From NCBI GenBank assembly GCA_017454165.1, contig JAFTDN010000188.1, positions 1-44,989 of the forward strand: DNA of 44,989 bases, read 5' to 3'. Positions 41,823 to 44,989 of this stretch are shown in pieces (the stretch's first letter is position 1; each line of letters opens with the position of its first letter). The DNA is from Bacteroidales bacterium. GTDB taxonomy: Bacteria > Bacteroidota > Bacteroidia > Bacteroidales > Tenuifilaceae. The notes under the pieces were generated by a model. The model ran no database searches, was not told the origin of the DNA, and saw nothing but the letters and a program-made list of their open reading frames with translations. Position numbers and translations under genes: made by a program.

Positions 41823-43196
41823 ATGGCTCAAAAACCCAGCATACCCAAGGGCACACGCGATTTTGCCCCCGAGCAGATGGTGCGCCGCAACCATATATTC
41901 GACACCATCCGCGCAGTGTTCGAGGCTCACGGCTATCAGCCCATCGAAACGCCCGCCATGGAGAACCTCGCCACGTTGCTGGGCAAGTACGGCGACGAGG
42001 GCGACCGCTTGCTGTTCAAGGTGCTCAACTCGGGCGAGTTCACCGCTAAGCTTAGCCCCGAACTGCTGCAGCCAGGCATGGCCACCCGCGCCGCGCTGGC
42101 CATCAGTGAGAAGGGGCTGCGCTACGACCTCACCGTGCCTTTTGCCCGCTTTGTGGTGCAAAAGCAGAACGAGCTGCAATTCCCGTTCAAGCGCTACCAA
42201 ATACAGCCCGTGTGGCGTGCCGATAGGCCGCAAAAGGGCCGCTATCGCGAGTTCTACCAGTGCGATATTGACGTGATTGGCTCCGCCTCGATGCTCAACG
42301 AGCTGGAGCTGGTGCTGGTGGTCGATGAGGTATTTAAGCGTTTGGGTATCAAAACATTGTTGAAGATAAACAATCGTAAAGTGCTTTGCGGCATCGCCGA
42401 GCACATAGGCCACCCCGACCGCCTAATCGACATCACGGTGGCCATTGATAAGCTCGAAAAGGTAGGACAAGAGGCTGTGTGCAACGAGCTGCTATCCAAA
42501 GGGATAGATCAGCAATCCGTTGACCGCCTGATGCCCATCATTTCGCTGCGCGGCACGCCCGCCCAAATGCTCGACACGCTGCGCCCCATGCTGGCCGCCT
42601 CGGAGGTGGGCGCGAGGGGCGTTGCTGAACTCGACGAGTTGATGGGCTTAGTGGATAAGATGCAACCGCTGCAAACCGCCGTGGAGCTCGACCTCTCGCT
42701 GGCGCGTGGGCTCAACTACTACACCGGGGCCATATTCGAGGTGAAGGCCGTGGAGGCGCAAATTGGCAGCATCTGTGGAGGTGGCCGCTACGATGACCTT
42801 ACGGGCATTTTTGGCCTGCGGGGCATGAGCGGCGTGGGCATATCGTTCGGAGCCGACCGTATCTACGACGTGATGCAGCAGCTGAATCTATTCCCGCCCA
42901 TGCTGCGGGCCGCCTCGCAGCTGATGTTCGCCAACTTCGGCACAGCCGAATCGCTCTATAGCCTGGGCGTCATGCGGCAGCTGCGGCGGAGCGGCATCAG
43001 CGCCGAGCTCTATCCCGATGCTGTTAAGATGCGCCGCCAACTGGACTACGCCAACGCCCGCCAAATCCCATTTGTGGCCATGGCGGGTGAGTCGGAGATG
43101 CAGGCCAATCGGCTCACAATCAAGAATATGGCCTCTGGTGAGCAGCAAACCATTCCGTGTAGTATCGACCCAATAGTCGAATTTATGAATAAATAA
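41823..43196 (+). CDS. hisS: Histidyl-tRNA synthetase
   Basis: Encodes 457 residues of a class II aminoacyl-tRNA synthetase. Visible: start PSIPKGTRDFAPEQMVRR (~5-22), motif 1 region around YQPIETPAMENL, RYDLTVPFARFV (~99), motif 2 VWRADRPQKGRYREFYQCDID (~130-150), the histidine-specific SLARGLNYYTGAIFE (~291-305), motif 3 GISFGADRIYDVM (~340) and a C-terminal anticodon-binding domain. It begins 11 bases after dxs and ends 20 bases before hutH. Confidence 0.97.
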   Translation: MAQKPSIPKGTRDFAPEQMVRRNHIFDTIRAVFEAHGYQPIETPAMENLATLLGKYGDEGDRLLFKVLNSGEFTAKLSPELLQPGMATRAALAISEKGLRYDLTVPFARFVVQKQNELQFPFKRYQIQPVWRADRPQKGRYREFYQCDIDVIGSASMLNELELVLVVDEVFKRLGIKTLLKINNRKVLCGIAEHIGHPDRLIDITVAIDKLEKVGQEAVCNELLSKGIDQQSVDRLMPIISLRGTPAQMLDTLRPMLAASEVGARGVAELDELMGLVDKMQPLQTAVELDLSLARGLNYYTGAIFEVKAVEAQIGSICGGGRYDDLTGIFGLRGMSGVGISFGADRIYDVMQQLNLFPPMLRAASQLMFANFGTAESLYSLGVMRQLRRSGISAELYPDAVKMRRQLDYANARQIPFVAMAGESEMQANRLTIKNMASGEQQTIPCSIDPIVEFMNK

Positions 43197-43216
43197 TTGA
43201 CAAACAGCATATTGAT

Positions 43217-44707
43217 ATGACCAAGACGCATCAAATTTCGCCCAGCCCCCTCACCTGGGAGCTGATGGCCGATCTGATTGACGGCGGCTACACGCTGTCG
43301 CTCTCCGATGAGTCGCGTTCGCTAATACAGAAGTGCCGCGACTACCTCGACAAAAAAATGGAACGCACCGATAAGCCCGTTTACGGCGTAACCACGGGCT
43401 TTGGTTCGCTGTGCAATCGCACCATTTCGGCCAACGAGCTCACCCAGCTGCAGAACAACCTGGTGATGTCGCACGCGTGCAGCCAGGGCACCGAGGTTGC
43501 CCCCGAGATTGTGCGCCTGATGCTCTTCCTAAAGGCTCACGCGCTATCGCTTGGCCATTCGGGCGTACAGGTGCAAACCGTGGAGCGCATCATCGACATG
43601 TACAACCACAACGTGCTGCCCGTGGTTTACGACCGTGGCTCGCTGGGTGCGTCGGGCGATTTGGCCCCGTTGGCCAACCTGTTCCTGCCCCTGATTGGCA
43701 TGGGCGAGGTGCGCCACAACGGGCAGCTGCGCCCCGCTGCCGAGGTGCTGGCCGAGATGGGCTGGCCGCCCATCACCCTGAAGTCGAAGGAGGGCTTGGC
43801 GCTGCTCAACGGCACGCAGTTCATGAGCTCGCATGGTGTGTATGCCATGGTGAAAGCCCTGCGCTTAGCCCCGCTGGCCGATCTGATTGGCTGCGTGTCG
43901 CTAGAGGCATTCGATGGCCGCATCGACCCGTTCCACCCCAACATTCACACCGTGCGCCCGCACCAAGGGCAGCAGCAGGTGGCGGCTCACATCCGCGATT
44001 TGCTGCAGGGCAGCGAGCTGATTGCACGTCCCAAGAAGCATGTGCAGGATCCCTACTCGTTCCGCTGCATGCCCCAGGTGCACGGCGCAAGCCGCGATGC
44101 CATAAGCTACGTGGCCTCGGTGCTGCTCACCGAGATAAACTCCGTAACAGACAATCCCACAGTGTTCCCCGATGACGATATGGTTATTTCGGGCGGCAAT
44201 TTCCACGGGCAGCCCTTGGCGTTGGTTTACGACTTTTTGGCCATAGCCCTGGCTGAGTTGGGCAATATCTCGGAGCGCCGCACTGCGCAGCTAATCCTTG
44301 GCCTGCGCGAACTGCCCGAGTTCCTAGTGGCCAACCCTGGCCTCAATTCGGGCTTTATGATTCCGCAGTATGCCGCTGCTGCTATGGTGAGCCAGAACAA
44401 GCAGCTGTGCACCCCTGCCTCGGTGGACAGCATCGTGTCGTCGAACGGGCAGGAGGATCACGTGAGCATGGGTGGTAACGCTGCCACCAAGCTGCTGCGC
44501 GTGGTGGACAATCTGGAGCGTATCCTAGCCATAGAGCTGATTGATGCTGCGCAGGCGCTGGAGTTCCGCCGCCCCGCAAAGTCGTCGCCCAAAATCGAGG
44601 CGTTCGTGGGTGGCTTGCGTAAGCAGGTGCCGTTCATCACCGAGGACAGGGTGATGTACACCGAGATTGACAAGACGCTGGAGTACATTCGCCAAGTGCG
44701 GATGTAG
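43217..44707 (+). CDS. hutH: Histidine ammonia-lyase-family protein (aromatic amino acid lyase)
   Basis: Encodes 496 residues. The enzymes form a MIO cofactor from Ala-Ser-Gly, here within GSLGASGDLAPLANLF (~140-155), and eliminate ammonia from histidine to give urocanate. Other marks are YGVTTGFGSLCNRTIS (~56-71), NLVMSHACSQGTEV with the Ser-His pair usual in histidine-using members (~80), NGTQFMSSHGVYAM (~198), QDPYSFRCMPQVHGASRD (~278) and ISGGNFHGQPLAL (~325). No hutU, hutI or ftcD is nearby, so a role other than histidine breakdown, such as tyrosine or phenylalanine lyase activity, is not excluded. Last gene of the NUDIX-suf-dxs-hisS run. Confidence 0.88.
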   Translation: MTKTHQISPSPLTWELMADLIDGGYTLSLSDESRSLIQKCRDYLDKKMERTDKPVYGVTTGFGSLCNRTISANELTQLQNNLVMSHACSQGTEVAPEIVRLMLFLKAHALSLGHSGVQVQTVERIIDMYNHNVLPVVYDRGSLGASGDLAPLANLFLPLIGMGEVRHNGQLRPAAEVLAEMGWPPITLKSKEGLALLNGTQFMSSHGVYAMVKALRLAPLADLIGCVSLEAFDGRIDPFHPNIHTVRPHQGQQQVAAHIRDLLQGSELIARPKKHVQDPYSFRCMPQVHGASRDAISYVASVLLTEINSVTDNPTVFPDDDMVISGGNFHGQPLALVYDFLAIALAELGNISERRTAQLILGLRELPEFLVANPGLNSGFMIPQYAAAAMVSQNKQLCTPASVDSIVSSNGQEDHVSMGGNAATKLLRVVDNLERILAIELIDAAQALEFRRPAKSSPKIEAFVGGLRKQVPFITEDRVMYTEIDKTLEYIRQVRM

Positions 44708-44747
44708 AGCGTTGTTGAAGCTTTCGGCCTGTATGGCCGATGGAATG

Positions 44748-44775
44748 GGCGGGCTGTAATGGTCCGCCTTTTTTT
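44748..44775 (+). terminator. Terminator after hutH
   Basis: A 7-bp stem (GGCGGGC / GTCCGCC with one G-T pair), 7-nt loop, then seven T. A second hairpin (TCGGCC / GGCCGA, 44724-44740) precedes it. It closes the plus-strand operon. Confidence 0.85.
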
Positions 44776-44799
44776 ATGACTCTGTCCCCTGCCGATGTT

Positions 44800-44989
44800 G
44801 CAGCCCTACGGGCTGCATTGGCCATCGCATGGCCCCACCCCGAGCGGGGGTTGGCCCCCCCGCCTGTGGTCTACCGCCCCTGCGGGGCGGCATGTCGAGG
44901 AGGTCGGCTGCGCGTAGCCCCAGAGGGGCGTAAGAACACAGCCGTGGGTTTCTCCCCACGGTATGCGAATGTGGCGCGTAGGTTTCAAC
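44800..44989. repeat. Array of short perfect hairpins, probable dispersed palindromic element (cut by window end)
   Basis: Six short inverted repeats follow each other: 44800-44816 (7-bp stem), 44820-44834 (6-bp), 44838-44849 (4-bp), 44874-44890 (7-bp), 44917-44929 (5-bp), 44942-44961 (7-bp). Most loops are 3-4 nt. No convincing gene is here, although short ORFs are open on the minus strand. The look is that of a repeated intergenic element, but no second copy is in the window. Confidence 0.55.

Overview
The window looks like the chromosome of a member of the Bacteroidetes, most likely order Bacteroidales. The evidence is a TAnnTTTG -7 element with no Shine-Dalgarno sequence upstream of several genes, a carboxypeptidase-regulatory-like/plug/beta-barrel outer membrane protein, a type IX secretion (T9SS) sorting domain, a deoxyhypusine-synthase-like gene, and a Bacteroidetes-style dcw cluster with an FtsL-like protein and a PASTA-bearing FtsI. 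Genus cannot be told from the sequence alone. Most of the window is GC-rich. Three stretches are visibly AT-richer: about 1-2900, 4200-5350 and 29700-33600.

Region by region. Positions 1-544 carry the decayed C-terminus of a radical SAM/SPASM peptide-maturase-like protein, one nucleotide upstream of an outer membrane beta-barrel receptor (546-2882). A SpoIIE-type phosphatase with TPR repeats follows on the minus strand (3120-5348). Positions 5574-21054, minus strand, hold a 13-gene dcw cluster: mraZ, rsmH, ftsL, ftsI, murE, mraY, murD, ftsW, murG, murC, ftsQ, ftsA, ftsZ. Three MraZ-type boxes at exact 10-bp spacing lie upstream of mraZ. A UvrD/PcrA helicase gene precedes the cluster on the same strand.

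Positions 23775-26516 are the 5'-truncated, twice-frameshifted remnant of a T9SS-exported repeat protein. Positions 26621-33683 are a surface-glycan locus with a glycosyltransferase, Wzx-like flippase, GT4 glycosyltransferase, UDP-GlcNAc 2-epimerase, LicD-like transferase and methyltransferase. The five-gene AT-richer cassette is bracketed by 97-bp direct repeats made of the promoter and first codons of the first glycosyltransferase. The right-hand copy is a deletion-scarred glycosyltransferase remnant.

From 33707 on come housekeeping genes: hemW (minus), rpiB and a deoxyhypusine-synthase-like gene (plus), pyrE (minus), and a plus-strand run NUDIX-sufS-sufE-sufT-like-dxs-hisS-hutH. The start codons of pyrE and the NUDIX gene overlap head to head. 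The last ~190 bases are a string of short perfect hairpins that resembles a dispersed palindromic element.

The dcw genes build lipid II (MurC/D/E, MraY, MurG) and assemble the divisome (FtsZ/A/Q/L/W/I). The glycan genes would assemble and flip a surface polysaccharide repeat unit. The Suf genes supply sulfur for Fe-S clusters, and the MEP pathway started by Dxs ends in Fe-S enzymes. The least expected items are the hidden SPASM remnant, the repeat-flanked glycan cassette and the overlapping divergent start codons.
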